Shown here piece after piece: positions 5,041 to 5,534 of a stretch of DNA of 5,534 nt (its first letter is position 1; each line of letters starts with the position of its first letter). This DNA comes from Candidatus Rifleibacteriota bacterium (GTDB taxonomy: Bacteria; Riflebacteria; Ozemobacteria; Ozemobacterales; Ozemobacteraceae): NCBI GenBank assembly GCA_017526725.1, contig JAFXRA010000279.1, positions 1 through 5,534 on the forward strand, written 5' to 3'. Position numbers and translations under genes: made by a program. The notes under the pieces are model-generated. The model did not search any database. It worked only from the letters and a program-made list of their open reading frames with translations, and was not told the origin of the DNA.

Positions 5041-5534
5041 ATGACAGATTTGTTGACATTTATAATTCTATTATGTCTTTCTGCTTTTTTTTCAGGAACA
5101 GAAACAGCATTCACTTCTTTAAACGAATATTCACTAGCTTCTATGAAAGCTAGCCCAAGAAAGTTAAGCAGTTTAAAAAAATTAATAGATGATAAAGCCT
5201 CTGTAATTTCTGCTTTATTAGTTGGGAATAATATAGTTAACACCGTTTTAGCAGTATATGCAGGTGTTGTAGCCAATAAAATAATCGTTAAATCCCAGTT
5301 TCTTCCTGTAAGTGCTGGTCCAGTAATAGCTTCTATAGTTTCTATTATATTTTTATTAATTTTTGGTGAAGTGCTTCCAAAACAATTCGGGGTTGCCTTT
5401 TCCAAAGGCTGGTGTTTAAATTCAACATACATTTTATGTGCTCTGGTAGTAATTCTTAAGCCAATTACTTTTTCAATGAACTGTTTAAGCAAATTTGTAA
5501 TGAAAATGGTTCCTGTTGAGAAAAAAGATGATGC
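5041..5534 (+). CDS. CNNM/DUF21-domain membrane protein (HlyC/CorC-type transporter), N-terminal part
   Basis: The first 164 codons are present and the gene runs off the right edge. The sequence is a clear CNNM (DUF21) transmembrane domain. SAFFSGTETAFTSLNEYSL (about 14-32) holds the conserved FSG-ETA signature, LLVGNNIVN follows at about 59-67, and FGEVLPKQFG lies in the later hydrophobic region. At least three membrane segments are visible (about 3-17, 55-78, 92-110, with a further one after residue 125). Family members usually continue with two CBS domains and a CorC_HlyC domain and are implicated in Mg2+/Co2+ transport or tolerance; those parts lie outside the window. Older databases call them hemolysins, which is misleading. 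The gene follows the lipoprotein gene by 116 nt and probably has its own promoter. Confidence 0.92.
   Translation, partial: MTDLLTFIILLCLSAFFSGTETAFTSLNEYSLASMKASPRKLSSLKKLIDDKASVISALLVGNNIVNTVLAVYAGVVANKIIVKSQFLPVSAGPVIASIVSIIFLLIFGEVLPKQFGVAFSKGWCLNSTYILCALVVILKPITFSMNCLSKFVMKMVPVEKKDD

Noticed and set aside
5034..5492. 152-codon minus-strand ORF
   Set aside because: It is antisense to the CNNM gene, whose conserved motifs leave no doubt about the coding strand.

Overview
The window is AT-rich bacterial DNA with compact genes, standard genetic code and A/T-ending codons. A lipobox lipoprotein with Ser after the lipid-carrying Cys, a signal-peptide protein and a CNNM-type membrane protein fit a Gram-negative-type or gut-associated low-GC lineage. 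My best guess at the group (for example Gastranaerophilales/Vampirovibrionia or Elusimicrobia) is an impression, not a demonstration. No ribosomal, tRNA, CRISPR or phage signature is present.

Layout. Positions 1-383 hold no convincing complete gene. The left edge may carry the start of a minus-strand gene. The rest is dense in repeats and palindromes: a 60-nt long hairpin (83-142), a region that can close on itself by long-range pairing (141-320), two competing GC-rich hairpins (230-267) and a period-7 tandem repeat (349-376). Next come three minus-strand genes, in transcription order: a large disordered protein of unknown function (2380-3297), a HAD-IB phosphatase-like hydrolase 15 nt downstream (1768-2364), and, after an 82-nt gap, a secreted transglutaminase-like protein with an extraordinary Lys-rich then Asp/Glu-rich linker (384-1685).

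A 165-nt divergent intergenic region separates these from three plus-strand genes. They are a cytoplasmic ankyrin-repeat protein (3463-4197) closed by a strong intrinsic terminator, an outer-membrane-type lipoprotein with a beta-rich domain (4319-4924) followed by a perfect 12-bp hairpin, and the first 164 codons of a CNNM/DUF21 membrane protein (5041-5534, runs off the right edge).

The plus-strand genes look like separate transcription units, each with its own Shine-Dalgarno sequence. The disordered-protein gene has a near-consensus promoter so close to its ATG that the mRNA is predicted to be leaderless. Nothing in the sequence ties all six genes into one pathway. The strongest leads for new biology are the disordered protein paired with the HAD hydrolase, the charged linker of the transglutaminase-like protein, and the structured repeat-rich segment at the left edge.
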